Origin: Hymenobacter sp. YC55
GTDB lineage: Bacteria; Bacteroidota; Bacteroidia; Cytophagales; Hymenobacteraceae
Reading direction: 5' to 3'
Assembly: GCF_029433095.1 (NCBI RefSeq)
Contig: NZ_JARNTX010000003.1
Span: 186,001 to 250,000, forward strand
DNA: 64,000 bases
The position numbers and the translations under genes were made by a program. How positions within the stretch are numbered: position 1 is the stretch's first letter; every line of letters begins with the position of its first letter. Positions 44,484 through 53,755 of the stretch are shown piece by piece. The notes under the pieces were generated by a model. The model was not told the origin of the DNA. It saw only the letters and a list, made by a program, of their open reading frames with translations, and searched no databases.

Positions 44484-44660
44484 CGGCAGCCCTTGCGCAA
44501 CGGCCTGCCCGGTCGGTTACTGTATTCCGCTTTTTTCCCGTGTCCTTTTTTCCGCACTAGCGGCTAGGCTTTCCTTTTCGGGCAAGCTGCCTGCTGCATA
44601 GTATCGGCCGAGTTGGCCCAGGGCGCGCTATTCCTACTCAAACCCACTCCCTTATACCCT

Positions 44661-47600
44661 ATGAAACATTCTCAGCCATGGCGTAAAGCCATTTTGTTTC
44701 TGCCGCTGCTTGCCCACCCGCGCGCGGCGTACTTGCAGCCCCTGACTGAAAGTCGGTCGGGCGCCTTGGCGGTCAGTAGTGTCGCGTCCGGGCTTTTCTT
44801 TGGTTTGGGCGAGAAAAACGGCCCGGCCGTAGTGGATCGGACGGTTACGGGCGTGGTGCGGGATGAAGCGGGCCAAGGCTTGCCGGGCGTGGTGGTAGTG
44901 GTGAAGGGCACTAGCCAAGGCACCACCCAAGGCACGGCTACCGGCCCCGACGGCCGCTACCAGCTTACCGTGCCCGACGGGGCCGTAACGCTGGTGTTCA
45001 GCTTCGTGGGCTTTGCGCCTCAGGAAGTTGCCCTAGGTCAGCGCTCCGTGGTGGACATCACCCTCCGGACCGATACCAAGCAGCTCGACGACGTGGTGGT
45101 GGTAGGCTACGGCACCCAGCGCAAAAGCGACGTTACCGGCTCCATCGCCTCTGTTTCGGCCCAGGAAATCAAGGCTGTGCCCGTGACCGGCGTGGGCCAG
45201 GCCCTGCAAGGAAGGGCGCCGGGCGTGTTTGTGACGCAGGCGTCCAACGCGCCCGGAGGTGGGGTGTCTATTCGGATTCGGGGGGGCAATTCCATCAATG
45301 CGGGCAATGAACCGCTCTACGTCATCGATGGCTTTCCGGTCTACAACGAGAATGGCTCCAGCCTGAATCCCAACGACATTGAAAGTATTGAGGTGCTGAA
45401 AGATGCCTCCGCCACGGCTATTTACGGTTCGCGGGGGGCCAATGGCGTGGTGCTCGTGACAACCCGCCGCGGCAAAGCCGGGCAAAGCCGGGTTGATTTC
45501 GAGATGTACTACGGCATGCAACAGGTCCGCAAAAAGCTTCCCCTGCTCAACGCCACCGAGTACGCGGAACTGGTAAACGAGGCCCAGGTGAATGCCAACC
45601 GGCCACGCGTATTTACCGACGAGCAGATTGCCGGCTACGGGGCGGGCACAGATTGGCAGGACGAAATTTTCCGCGAAGCGCCCATGCAGAACTACCAGAT
45701 AACGGCCTCGGGCGGCAGCGATAAAACCCGCTACGCCCTATCGGCCAACTACCTCGATCAGGAAGGCATCATTCTTAATTCCAGCTTCGACCGGGCTTCG
45801 TTTCGCTTTAATTTCGACCACAAAATCAACGACAAATTCAGCATCGGCAACAGCCTGAGCGTGGTGCGCAGCCGCAACCAGGCCGTGCCCACCGATACGG
45901 ATGGTGGCAATGGCGGCGCGGTGGTGTACGGGGCGCTGAATTTCTCGCCTATTCAGCCCGTTTACAATCCCGATGGAACCTTGGTGGTGTTCAACACGCC
46001 CGGCCGAATTCAGATTGGCAGCCCGGTGGCCCAGGCCCTGGGCACCGACAACCTCACGGTTCGCAGCCGGCTGATTGGCAACGTGTTCGTGGACTACAAA
46101 ATCCGGCCCGAGCTAACGTTCCGCACCAGCTTCGGGGCCGACGCCAACTACAGTAAAAACAGCTTCTATATCTCTCGCAACACGGCCGCGGGCATTCAGC
46201 TGGGCGGCCAGGGAGCAATTACCAACGACCAGTCCACTTCCTGGCTGAATGAAAACACGCTGTCCTATGTAAAAACGTTCGGCGAAGTGCACAACCTCAC
46301 TTTTCTGGCGGGCTTTACCATGCAGGGCAGCCGCTTCGAGACCTCGCGGGCGGCGGCCCAGGGGTTTGCCAACGACATTCTTTCCTACGATAACCTCGGG
46401 GGCGCTTCCACGGCCCTCGTGCCCACTTCATCGGCCAATGAGTGGCAGCTAAACTCGTTTATCGGCCGGGCCAACTACGACTATGCCGGCCGGTACCTGC
46501 TCACGGCCACCGTACGGGCCGATGGCTCCTCGCGGTTTGGGGAGGGCAACAAGTACGCCGTCTTTCCTTCGGCCTCGCTGGCTTGGCGCTTGTCGGAAGA
46601 GCGGTTTTTGCAAGACAATCCGGTTATCGCCGACCTGAAGCTGCGGGCCAGCTACGGCCTAAGCGGCAACCAGGAAATCGGGCAGTACCAGTCGCTGGCG
46701 GCGCTGGCCACCCAGAACGCCAACTTCAACAACACCGTTGCCATCGGCATCGGGCCGGTGCGGGTGGCCAACCCCGACTTGCGCTGGGAAACCACTGCCC
46801 AGGCTGACCTCGGCTTCGACCTTGGCCTGTGGAACAACCGCATTACCCTAACGGCCGATTACTACAACAAGAAGACCACCGACCTGCTCTTGCAGGTGCC
46901 GTTGCCGTACATCTCGGGCTACGCATCGGCCTTGCAAAACTTGGGCAGCATTCGCAACCGGGGCATTGAAGCCGGCCTCAATACCAACAACCTGACCGGC
47001 AAGTTCACTTGGTCGACCTCGTTCAATATTGCGGCCAACCGCAACAAAGTGCTCGATTTGGGCGGCCAGCGGGAATTTGCGGCGGGGGACGCCAGCGGCC
47101 ATTTGCAACTCCCTAACTCCGGAATAGTGCGCGTGGGCGAGCAGATCGGGACTTTTTTCGGCTACCAAACCAACGGCATTTTTCAAACTCAGGACGAGGT
47201 AGCCAGCTCCGCCCAGCCCACGGCCCGGCCCGGCGATCGGCGCTACATAGATCAGGACGGCAACAACGTTATCAACGCCAACGACCGGGTGATTCTGGGC
47301 TACGCCCAGCCCAAGCTGTACGGGGGGCTAACCAATACGTTTGCCTACAAAGGCTTCGAGCTCAGCATCTTTATGCAAGGCACGTCGGGCAACAACATTT
47401 TCAACATCAACCGCTTTGAATTGGAGTCGCTGACGGGGGTTAGCAATCAGAGCCGCGAGGTGCTGAACCGCTGGACGCCCACCAACCCGACCAACACCAT
47501 CCCGCGCGCCAATGCCGTGGGCAACGCCTACGTCATCTCCGACCGCCAGGTTGAAGACGGCTCGTATCTGCGGGTTCGCAACATCAACTTGGGGTATACG

Positions 47601-47804
47601 CTGCCCAAGGAACTGGTAAAAAAAGCGCGCCTGACCAACGTGCGCGTGTACGTGAGCCTGCAGAACTGGATAACCTTCACCAACTACAGTGGCTACGACC
47701 CGGAAGTGAACCGGTTCGGGCAGAGCGCCCTGAGCCAGGGCATCGACTACGGCAGCTATCCCGGTAGCAAAACCATTCTGGGGGGCCTCAACCTCAGCTT
47801 GTAG
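44661..47804 (+). CDS. SusC/RagA-type TonB-dependent outer-membrane transporter
   Basis: About 1047 residues from the ATG at 44661. After an atypical signal region comes the carboxypeptidase-regulatory-like domain (TVTGVVRDEAGQGLPGVVVV, then GRYQLTVPDGAVTLVFSFVG), the TonB box and plug (LDDVVVVGYGTQRKSDVTGS, GVSIRIRGGNSINAGNEPLY, VIDGFPV) and a long beta barrel with WRLSEERFL and YVSLQNWITFTNYSGYDPE. It imports oligosaccharides using TonB energy, together with the SusD-type lipoprotein encoded 34 bases later. The specificity is probably for uronate-containing glycans, judged from the GH88 neighbour. Confidence 0.95.
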   Translation: MKHSQPWRKAILFLPLLAHPRAAYLQPLTESRSGALAVSSVASGLFFGLGEKNGPAVVDRTVTGVVRDEAGQGLPGVVVVVKGTSQGTTQGTATGPDGRYQLTVPDGAVTLVFSFVGFAPQEVALGQRSVVDITLRTDTKQLDDVVVVGYGTQRKSDVTGSIASVSAQEIKAVPVTGVGQALQGRAPGVFVTQASNAPGGGVSIRIRGGNSINAGNEPLYVIDGFPVYNENGSSLNPNDIESIEVLKDASATAIYGSRGANGVVLVTTRRGKAGQSRVDFEMYYGMQQVRKKLPLLNATEYAELVNEAQVNANRPRVFTDEQIAGYGAGTDWQDEIFREAPMQNYQITASGGSDKTRYALSANYLDQEGIILNSSFDRASFRFNFDHKINDKFSIGNSLSVVRSRNQAVPTDTDGGNGGAVVYGALNFSPIQPVYNPDGTLVVFNTPGRIQIGSPVAQALGTDNLTVRSRLIGNVFVDYKIRPELTFRTSFGADANYSKNSFYISRNTAAGIQLGGQGAITNDQSTSWLNENTLSYVKTFGEVHNLTFLAGFTMQGSRFETSRAAAQGFANDILSYDNLGGASTALVPTSSANEWQLNSFIGRANYDYAGRYLLTATVRADGSSRFGEGNKYAVFPSASLAWRLSEERFLQDNPVIADLKLRASYGLSGNQEIGQYQSLAALATQNANFNNTVAIGIGPVRVANPDLRWETTAQADLGFDLGLWNNRITLTADYYNKKTTDLLLQVPLPYISGYASALQNLGSIRNRGIEAGLNTNNLTGKFTWSTSFNIAANRNKVLDLGGQREFAAGDASGHLQLPNSGIVRVGEQIGTFFGYQTNGIFQTQDEVASSAQPTARPGDRRYIDQDGNNVINANDRVILGYAQPKLYGGLTNTFAYKGFELSIFMQGTSGNNIFNINRFELESLTGVSNQSREVLNRWTPTNPTNTIPRANAVGNAYVISDRQVEDGSYLRVRNINLGYTLPKELVKKARLTNVRVYVSLQNWITFTNYSGYDPEVNRFGQSALSQGIDYGSYPGSKTILGGLNLSL

Positions 47805-47838
47805 TTCCACGCCACTAAACGCTTCGCGCATCCCAACC

Positions 47839-49278
47839 ATGAAACTAACTCATACGCTGCTACTCGTAGCCCTAACCCTGGGCAGCGGAGCCTGCTCCTT
47901 GGAGGAAGTACCACCTTCGTCGCTGGCTCCCCAGAACTTTTACACCAACGCCGGTGATGCCATAGCCGCCGTCAATGCCGTTTATGACGTTGCCAACCAG
48001 CTTGGCGACCAAAGCCGCAACCTGATTATCATGGGCGACATTCCGTCCGACGATATGGATTTGCTGGCTAACAATGCCGACCGGATTCAGATTTGGAGCT
48101 TTCAAACCATTCCGACCAACGGCATCATTGCCCAGACCTGGCAAGGTCTTTATCAGGGCATCAACCGGGCCAATGCGGCCATTGAGCGCATTCCGGGCAT
48201 TGCAATGGACGAGGCGCTCAAGAGCCGGCTGGTGGGCGAGGCGCGGTTTATGCGGGCCTTCTACTACTTCTACCTGGTGCGCTGGTACGGGGGCGTACCG
48301 CTGATCGTAACCGAAACCAAGTCGTTAGCCGATGGGCGCAACGTACCGAAGGCCACGGCCGACGAGGTGTACGCCCAAATCATAGCCGACTTTACGGCGG
48401 CCGAAACTGCGCTGCCGGATAAGTTCACCGGCGCGGATCTGGGTCGGGCCACGGCGGGCGCGGCCAAGGCTTTTCTGGCCAAAGTGTATTTGACGCGCAA
48501 GGAATACGCCCCGGCCCGCGACAAAGCCAAGGAAATCATCGACAACGCCGGTCGTTACGGCTACGGCTTGTTTGAGCGCTACGCCGACGTGTTTGCCATA
48601 GCCAACAAAAACGGCCGGGAGTCTGTGTTCGAGCTGCAATTTGTGGGCGGCGGCGTTGGGCAGGGCAGCGGCATGATTACGTATTTCGCCCCCGAAAATT
48701 CGCTTATCACGGGGCGGGGCTTTGGGTCGTTTTACCCCACGCCCGAGCTCTACAACAGTTTCCAGAACGGCGACAAGCGCAAAGAGCTGTTCATTAATTC
48801 TTTTGTTAATGCAGCCGGTCAGACCGTCCAAACCTTTCAGCACTTCAACAAATACCAGGACCCATCGGCGCGCGCCTTTGGCGAAGCCAACAACAACTTC
48901 CCCATCATCCGGTACGCCGACGTGCTGCTGATGTTTGCCGAGGCCGAAAACGAATTGAGCGGTCCTACGGCGGCCGTGCTCAACGCCGCCAACCCCATCC
49001 GGCGCCGGGCCTACGGTAACTCCCTAACGGCCCCCTCGCCGGTGGACTTCACGGCTGCCCTCGGAAAAGACGGGTTTCGCCAACGGCTCTGGGACGAGCG
49101 GCGCTGGGAATTACACGCCGAAGGGCACCGCTGGTTTGACCTGGTGCGGACCAATCGGCTGGTGAGCGTGCTGAAGCCCAAAGGCAAAACAAACGTAGAC
49201 GAAAACGACAACCTGTTTCCTATTCCCCAGCGGGAAATAGATTTAAATCCTAGCCTAGTGCAAAACCCCGGGTATTAA
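47839..49278 (+). CDS. SusD/RagB-type surface glycan-binding lipoprotein
   Basis: A 479-residue lipoprotein (LLLVALTLGSGACSLEE, lipobox GSGAC). SusD-family features include IAQTWQGLYQGINRANAAIE, GEARFMRAFYYFYLVRWYGG and the C-terminal signature LWDERRWELHAEGHRWFDLV followed by DENDNLFPIPQREIDLNPSL. It caps the SusC channel and delivers bound glycan. Gene order SusC-SusD with a short gap is standard. A strong hairpin ends the unit. Confidence 0.95.
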   Translation: MKLTHTLLLVALTLGSGACSLEEVPPSSLAPQNFYTNAGDAIAAVNAVYDVANQLGDQSRNLIIMGDIPSDDMDLLANNADRIQIWSFQTIPTNGIIAQTWQGLYQGINRANAAIERIPGIAMDEALKSRLVGEARFMRAFYYFYLVRWYGGVPLIVTETKSLADGRNVPKATADEVYAQIIADFTAAETALPDKFTGADLGRATAGAAKAFLAKVYLTRKEYAPARDKAKEIIDNAGRYGYGLFERYADVFAIANKNGRESVFELQFVGGGVGQGSGMITYFAPENSLITGRGFGSFYPTPELYNSFQNGDKRKELFINSFVNAAGQTVQTFQHFNKYQDPSARAFGEANNNFPIIRYADVLLMFAEAENELSGPTAAVLNAANPIRRRAYGNSLTAPSPVDFTAALGKDGFRQRLWDERRWELHAEGHRWFDLVRTNRLVSVLKPKGKTNVDENDNLFPIPQREIDLNPSLVQNPGY

Positions 49279-49339
49279 GCAAGGTCAGCACGTGCCAAAC
49301 CGGTAACGGGCTTACTGAGATAATAAAAGATAAACTGTG

Positions 49340-49397
49340 GCCCGACAACTCAACTGCCCACCCCGCATTAGCAGAGTGGGCAGTTAAGTTGTCGGGC
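49340..49397. terminator. Bidirectional terminator between susD-like and dapA-like genes
   Basis: Arms of 21 bases (49340-49360 and 49377-49397) pair with a single G-T position and enclose a 16-base loop. The left arm reads GCCCGACAACTCAACTGCCC. It lies between convergent genes, 60 bases behind the SusD-type stop and 13 bases from the stop of the DapA-family gene, so it can end transcription from both sides. Confidence 0.85.
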
Positions 49398-49409
49398 TTA
49401 CGTCGGCGT

Positions 49410-50312
49410 TTAATTAACGGTTACTGGCAGATGCACCCGGTCTAAAATGCGCCGCAGATCCTGCTCTTCAAGTGAAGTTAGGGGTTGAAGCGGTGCGCGT
49501 AACTCACCGGCTTCTTGGCCTTGCAGTTGCAGTCCGGCCTTGATGGCCCGGGGAAGGCCTTTGGCGACGATAAACTGGAGTAACTCAAACTGCTGGTAGA
49601 AGAGGTGCCGAGCTTCGGCCAGGTCTTGGCGCTGCACGGCCCCGTACAAGCCTAGGTTCAGTTCGGGAATGAGGTTAGGAGCAGCCGTGCACCAGCCCGT
49701 GGCGCCGGCCGCAAAAGCAGCCAGAGCGAGGGGGTTGGAGCCGTTGTAGAAAGCCACGTCTTCGCCGAGCAGTTGGCGCAGGGCCTGCATGCGCTGCACG
49801 TCGCCGCTGCTTTCCTTGATCATAGTCACGTTCGGAATTTCCAGCAGGCGCTTGAGTAACGTCGGCGACATATCCAGACCCCCAGTGGCGGGGTTGTTGT
49901 AGGCCATGATGGGTACCGACAGGGCGCTGGCTACCCGGTCGAAATGCCGGAAAATCTCGTCGTCGGTGAGCTTCCAGTAGCTCATCGGGATAACCATGAC
50001 CGCGGCGGCCCCGGCCTGCTCGGCAAAGCGGGCGTGGCGTACCACCCCGGCCGTGGTGAGGTGCGAAACGCCGACTAAAACCGGCAAGCGGCCGGCTACT
50101 TGCTGCAAGGTTGCTTCGGTTACGGCGTCGCGCTCCTCGTCCGTGAGGTAGGGGAGCACGCCGGTGCTACCGAGTGGGGCAATGCCGTGCGAGCCGCTAA
50201 CTATGAGGCGCTCCAACAGGTGGCGGTAAGTGGGCAGGTCCACCGCATTATCAGGGGTGAAGGGAGTGATGGGGTAGGCAATGATGCCGCGCAAAGGGAC
50301 GTTCGAATTCAT
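49410..50312 (-). CDS. DapA/NanA-family aldolase or dehydratase
   Basis: A 300-residue TIM-barrel protein from the ATG at 50312; the frame continues upstream but overlaps the cupin gene. Family residues: LRGIIAYPITPFTPDNAVDL, GSHGIAPLGSTGVLPYLTDE, the Tyr in PIMAYNNPATGG, and the Schiff-base Lys near residue 162 in VTMIKESSGDVQRM. The motif GSTGVLPYLT departs from GTTGE of DapA, so a sugar-acid or hydroxyproline-type lyase is more likely than lysine synthesis. It starts 27 bases after a cupin gene, forming an operon opposite to a MocR-type regulator. Confidence 0.85.
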   Translation of the reverse strand: MNSNVPLRGIIAYPITPFTPDNAVDLPTYRHLLERLIVSGSHGIAPLGSTGVLPYLTDEERDAVTEATLQQVAGRLPVLVGVSHLTTAGVVRHARFAEQAGAAAVMVIPMSYWKLTDDEIFRHFDRVASALSVPIMAYNNPATGGLDMSPTLLKRLLEIPNVTMIKESSGDVQRMQALRQLLGEDVAFYNGSNPLALAAFAAGATGWCTAAPNLIPELNLGLYGAVQRQDLAEARHLFYQQFELLQFIVAKGLPRAIKAGLQLQGQEAGELRAPLQPLTSLEEQDLRRILDRVHLPVTVN

Positions 50313-50338
50313 AATAGAAGACTTTTTAAAGTGCTGAA

Positions 50339-50824
50339 CTACAAGTCGCGGCCGCGCTCTTCGCGCAGGGCTACGCCGAGGTTTTGCAGCAGGGGCGCAT
50401 TCTCGCAGGCGATGTAGCGGGCGCCGATAGTTTCGCTGCGGTTGCCGTGGTTGTGCCAGGCCCAAATGGGGATGTAGATGGCGTCGCCGGCCTTCCATTC
50501 CACGAGGCGGTCCTCAATTTGGGTGTAGCCCTCGCCTTCGATGACGTAAATCACGGTTTCGTAGGTGTGGCGGTGCTGGTTGGTGACTTGGCCCGGCAGC
50601 AGCCCGCCGATGGTCATGCTCAGCACCACGGTGGGCAGGTCCACGAAGAAGACGGGGTGCTTGCGCTCGGTCGAGAACTGGTCGTGGGCGCCGGCTTGCT
50701 CCACGTTGGCGTGGTGCAGTTTCTCGGGCATCCGGACTTCGGGCCGGGCGTAGGTGCGGTGAAAATCGGCAGACTGAAACTTGTCCGTGGGCTTGGTTGG
50801 GGTGTTGCTGACGAGGGTGTCCAT
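50339..50824 (-). CDS. Cupin-domain protein
   Basis: A 161-residue protein from the ATG at 50824. A single cupin is visible: TNQHRHTYETVIYVIEGEGY with the metal-binding His pair and Glu, and AGDAIYIPIWAWHNHGNRSE with the late His. The N-terminal 60 residues contain FHRTYARPEVRMPEKLHHAN and may be an additional dimerisation region. Substrate unknown. It shares an operon with the DapA-family gene and is divergent from the MocR-type gene 158 bases away, so all three probably serve one pathway. Confidence 0.82.
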   Translation of the reverse strand: MDTLVSNTPTKPTDKFQSADFHRTYARPEVRMPEKLHHANVEQAGAHDQFSTERKHPVFFVDLPTVVLSMTIGGLLPGQVTNQHRHTYETVIYVIEGEGYTQIEDRLVEWKAGDAIYIPIWAWHNHGNRSETIGARYIACENAPLLQNLGVALREERGRDL

Positions 50825-50981
50825 GAGAAGAATTGATAAAGAGGTGAAACCGTAATGCGGCGCTGGCAACACCCTGTTTGTAGTCCCGGGTCAGGGCGGG
50901 TACCAGCTTCCGACTCTGCAAAAGTGTGCGTAGATTGGCCCCGCTAATTCATCCAGTTTATCTAAAGCGAAGGGTCCAGTT

Positions 50982-52457
50982 ATGCTACGCGCCTGGGATA
51001 CCAATTTTCACCCAACCTTCGCGGCGGGCCGCGCCGTGTATCTGCAAATCAGCGAGCTGATAGCCACCGAAATCCGCCGCGGCCGGCTGCAACCTGGCAC
51101 GGCCCTGCCCGGCACCCGGGAGCTGGCCAAGCAATTGGGCGTGAACCGCAAAACGGCGGTGCTGGCCTACGAGGAGCTGCTGGCCCAAGGCTGGCTGGAG
51201 GCGCAAACCACCCGCGGCACCTTCGTGTCGAGCCGGCTACCCGAGAGCAACCCGACGGCCTTTGCGCCCGCTGCAGGTAGCCCGCTTGAAGCGCCGGGCT
51301 TTCAATGGCAAGACCCGTTTGAGCTGGAGCAACCGCCTATGGCACCGCCGGGCGCGCTGGTGTTCAACGACGGCACGCCCGATGCCCGGCTCGCGCCCGT
51401 CGCCACGCTGGCCAGCGCCTACCGCCGGGTGATGCAGGGCCGCGGCCGCCGCAATCAGCTGGGCTACGACAGCCCCCTGGGCAGCCAACCTCTGCGCGAA
51501 GCCTTGTCGCGCATGCTCAACCAGGACCGGGGCCTGAGCACCACCCCGGCCAGCATCTGCCTGACGCGTGGCACCCAAATGGCCCTCTACCTCACGGCCC
51601 ACCTGCTCATCCGGCCCGGCGACGTGGTGGCCGTGGAAAATCCCGGCTACCCGCCGGCGTGGCAAACCTTCCGCCTGCTCGGGGCCGAGCTAGCGCCGGT
51701 GCCGGTGGACGAAGAAGGCCTGTGCGTAGATGAGTTGGAAAGGTTATGCCAGCGCCAAACGGTGCGGGCCTTGTACCTAACGCCCCACCACCAGTTCCCG
51801 ACCACCGTGACGCTGAAAGCGGCGCGGCGCGTGCAGCTGCTCGCCCTGGCCGCCCGCTACGGCGTGGCCATCATCGAAGACGACTACGACCACGAGTTTC
51901 ACTTCCACTACCAACCCATGCTGCCGCTGGCCTCGGCCGACCCACACGGCGTAGTCATCTATATCAGCTCGCTCTCCAAGCTGATTGCGCCGGCTTTGCG
52001 TATCGGCTACGTCACCGGGCCGGCGGCCTTCATTACGGCCCTAGGCCGGCTGCGGACGCTGATTGACCGGCAGGGCGACACCGTACTGGAGCAGGCCGTA
52101 GCTGACCTTATTGACGAGGGCGAAATCAAGCGGCACACGCGCCGGGCCCACGCCGAGTACCACGCCCGCCGCGACGCGCTGGCCGATTCCTTGCGCCAGC
52201 TACCGGGCAAATACGTGGATTTTGTGTTGCCCGCCGGCGGCATGGCTCTGTGGGTGAAGTTTAGGGAAGACGTAGACCTAGAACTGGTTACCGAAGAGCT
52301 GGTGCGTCGCAAAGTGGTGATTACGCCCGGCAGCCGCTACTATTTGGCCGGGCCGGACGCCAACGCCGTGCGCATGGGCTACGCCGCTCTTACGCCCGCC
52401 GAGCTGGCCTACGGCGTAGAACAGCTCGGGGCCGTACTACGTCAGCACAGAAGCTGA
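50982..52457 (+). CDS. MocR/GabR-type regulator (GntR HTH fused to aminotransferase)
   Basis: A 491-residue fusion. Residues 18-85 form a GntR winged helix (VYLQISELIATEIRRGRLQP, TRELAKQLGVNRKTAVLAYE, TRGTFVSSRLPE). After a linker, a class I aminotransferase-like domain follows, with IIEDDYDHEFHFHYQP and the PLP Lys near residue 332 in SSLSKLIAPALRIGYV. Such proteins sense an amino compound or PLP and regulate neighbouring genes. The divergent cupin-DapA operon is the natural target. The intergenic region 50825-50981 should carry the operator; none was recognised. Confidence 0.9.
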   Translation: MLRAWDTNFHPTFAAGRAVYLQISELIATEIRRGRLQPGTALPGTRELAKQLGVNRKTAVLAYEELLAQGWLEAQTTRGTFVSSRLPESNPTAFAPAAGSPLEAPGFQWQDPFELEQPPMAPPGALVFNDGTPDARLAPVATLASAYRRVMQGRGRRNQLGYDSPLGSQPLREALSRMLNQDRGLSTTPASICLTRGTQMALYLTAHLLIRPGDVVAVENPGYPPAWQTFRLLGAELAPVPVDEEGLCVDELERLCQRQTVRALYLTPHHQFPTTVTLKAARRVQLLALAARYGVAIIEDDYDHEFHFHYQPMLPLASADPHGVVIYISSLSKLIAPALRIGYVTGPAAFITALGRLRTLIDRQGDTVLEQAVADLIDEGEIKRHTRRAHAEYHARRDALADSLRQLPGKYVDFVLPAGGMALWVKFREDVDLELVTEELVRRKVVITPGSRYYLAGPDANAVRMGYAALTPAELAYGVEQLGAVLRQHRS

Positions 52458-52515
52458 GAAGCTCGGCCAGCAGCAAGAAAGCCAAGGTGCAGAAAGCGTA
52501 AACGCAAACGCCGCG

Positions 52516-53178
52516 CTACCAAAGCGCGGCGTCATGCTCCGGGCAATCAATGCGGAGCTGGGAGCCTTCGAGCGGGATGTTGAGCAAGTGGCAGAAGTGT
52601 TGGCCAGGGCTCCGCCCGTAGTACCGGCAGCTAAAGCACATGCGCTGCACCGGAATGGTACCGGCCTGCTGCAACTCGTGCAGCATCGTCAGCAAGCTCA
52701 CATACAGGCCTAGCTTTTGCCGGGCGGGTAGGCCAGCTACGGGTGAGTTGAGCGGCGCGGCAAAGCGGCTGGCCTGGTCGGCTAGCTGCTCGCCAGCGGG
52801 GGTAAGCTGGAGCGAATGACTCCGCAAATCGGCCGGGTCGGTGTGGCGGCTTACCAGCGCTTTTTGGGCGAGGGTCTTCACCGCGTCGCTGATGGTGGCG
52901 CGGCTCACCTGGTACTCGCGGGCTAGGTTGCTGACGGTGCCCTGGCCCGGCGCGTGAAAGCGCAGAAACACGACCACTTGCAACTGCAACGGGCTCAGCC
53001 CGCTATGAGTGGCTTCTTGCCAGAGCAAGTGGCGAAACACGCCGCTCAGCCGTTCGAGCGAGGCCACAATCTTGTGGTCGAGGTCCGGCGGATGATTTTG
53101 CCGGTGGGGGTCGAACGGGCTGGCGGCGGAATCAGCAGTCACAGGTGAAATCGAGGTAGTGGCGAAAGGGCGGCGCAA
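52516..53178 (-). CDS. MarR-type regulator with C-terminal cysteine cluster
   Basis: About 220 residues if started at 53178; a GTG at 53142 would shorten the overlap with the upstream gene from 47 to 11 bases. The winged helix is LSPLQLQVVVFLRFHAPGQG, TVSNLAREYQVSRATISDAV and VSRHTDPADLRSHSLQLTPA. The tail has four cysteines (about residues 181, 184, 196, 212) in the spacing C-X2-C-X11-C-X15-C, starting CFSCRYYG and ending DCPEHD. That suggests an Fe-S cluster or zinc site as sensor. Its neighbours point to nitric oxide or redox stress. Confidence 0.8.
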   Translation of the reverse strand: MRRPFATTSISPVTADSAASPFDPHRQNHPPDLDHKIVASLERLSGVFRHLLWQEATHSGLSPLQLQVVVFLRFHAPGQGTVSNLAREYQVSRATISDAVKTLAQKALVSRHTDPADLRSHSLQLTPAGEQLADQASRFAAPLNSPVAGLPARQKLGLYVSLLTMLHELQQAGTIPVQRMCFSCRYYGRSPGQHFCHLLNIPLEGSQLRIDCPEHDAALW

Positions 53179-53419
53179 AGGTGCCGTTCACGTTCACCAC
53201 CCGGTCGAGACGGATACGCTCGCCGGTATCGAGTACCACGTATTCGGCGAGGCCCTCCGCGTTCCGCTCGCTAACCAGGTTTTTGAGCAGACCCGTGACG
53301 GTGGTGAACTCCCAAAGGTCCGTGAAATATTGCAGGTGCGTGTACGTGCGCAGCGTAATAGTGGCTTCCAGCAAATCGTGAAAGCCGCAATCAATGGGTT
53401 TATAGGCAGTTGGGGCCAT
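53132..53419 (-). CDS. Rof-like (Rho-binding antiterminator) small protein
   Basis: A 95-residue protein whose N-terminus AYKPIDCGFHDLLEATITLR closely follows the Rof pattern (YxPIxCxxxDxLExA) of the enterobacterial Rho inhibitor YaeO/Rof. Central strands VLDTGERIRLDRVVNVNG fit its small Sm-like barrel. The Bacteroidota relatives are longer between these parts (LQYFTDLWEFTTVTGLLKNL). If the function is kept, it would bind Rho and reduce termination; this is inference from weak similarity. The gene overlaps the MarR-type gene downstream. Confidence 0.6.
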   Translation of the reverse strand: MAPTAYKPIDCGFHDLLEATITLRTYTHLQYFTDLWEFTTVTGLLKNLVSERNAEGLAEYVVLDTGERIRLDRVVNVNGTFAPPFRHYLDFTCDC

Positions 53420-53443
53420 GGCGGGGGTAAGAAAAGTGGGGCG

Positions 53444-53707
53444 CTACTGGCACCCCTGCATTTCAATGATGTAATAGCCTTGGGCATTGATAACGTCCAC
53501 CACTTCCTGAGTGGGCTCCTCGATGTGGCAAAACCGACATTCCTTGGCCGCCAGGGGCTGGCCCTGCTGGCCTTTCGTGGCGAGGTACTGGCGGCCAAAC
53601 TGGTAGACCTGCTCCTTGCTGGCTACCTCATCCGATACCAGAATATCAAAGTGCATAACCGAACCGTCTTTCTTCGAGACGTAGGTGTCATAAACGGCAA
53701 CTTCCAT
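53444..53707 (-). CDS. DUF2024-family small protein
   Basis: An 87-residue protein matching the DUF2024 layout: EVAVYDTYVSKKDGSVMHFD, ILVSDEVASKEQVYQFGRQY, then CRFCHIEEPTQEVVDVINAQ and a final GYYIIEMQGCQ. The CxxCH motif and a last Cys may bind metal. Function unknown. It lies 25 bases before the Rof-like gene and is probably co-transcribed with it. Confidence 0.8.
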   Translation of the reverse strand: MEVAVYDTYVSKKDGSVMHFDILVSDEVASKEQVYQFGRQYLATKGQQGQPLAAKECRFCHIEEPTQEVVDVINAQGYYIIEMQGCQ

Positions 53708-53755
53708 GATTGTAAGAATTTGAGAATTAGATAATTATTTGAAAATAAACCACGT

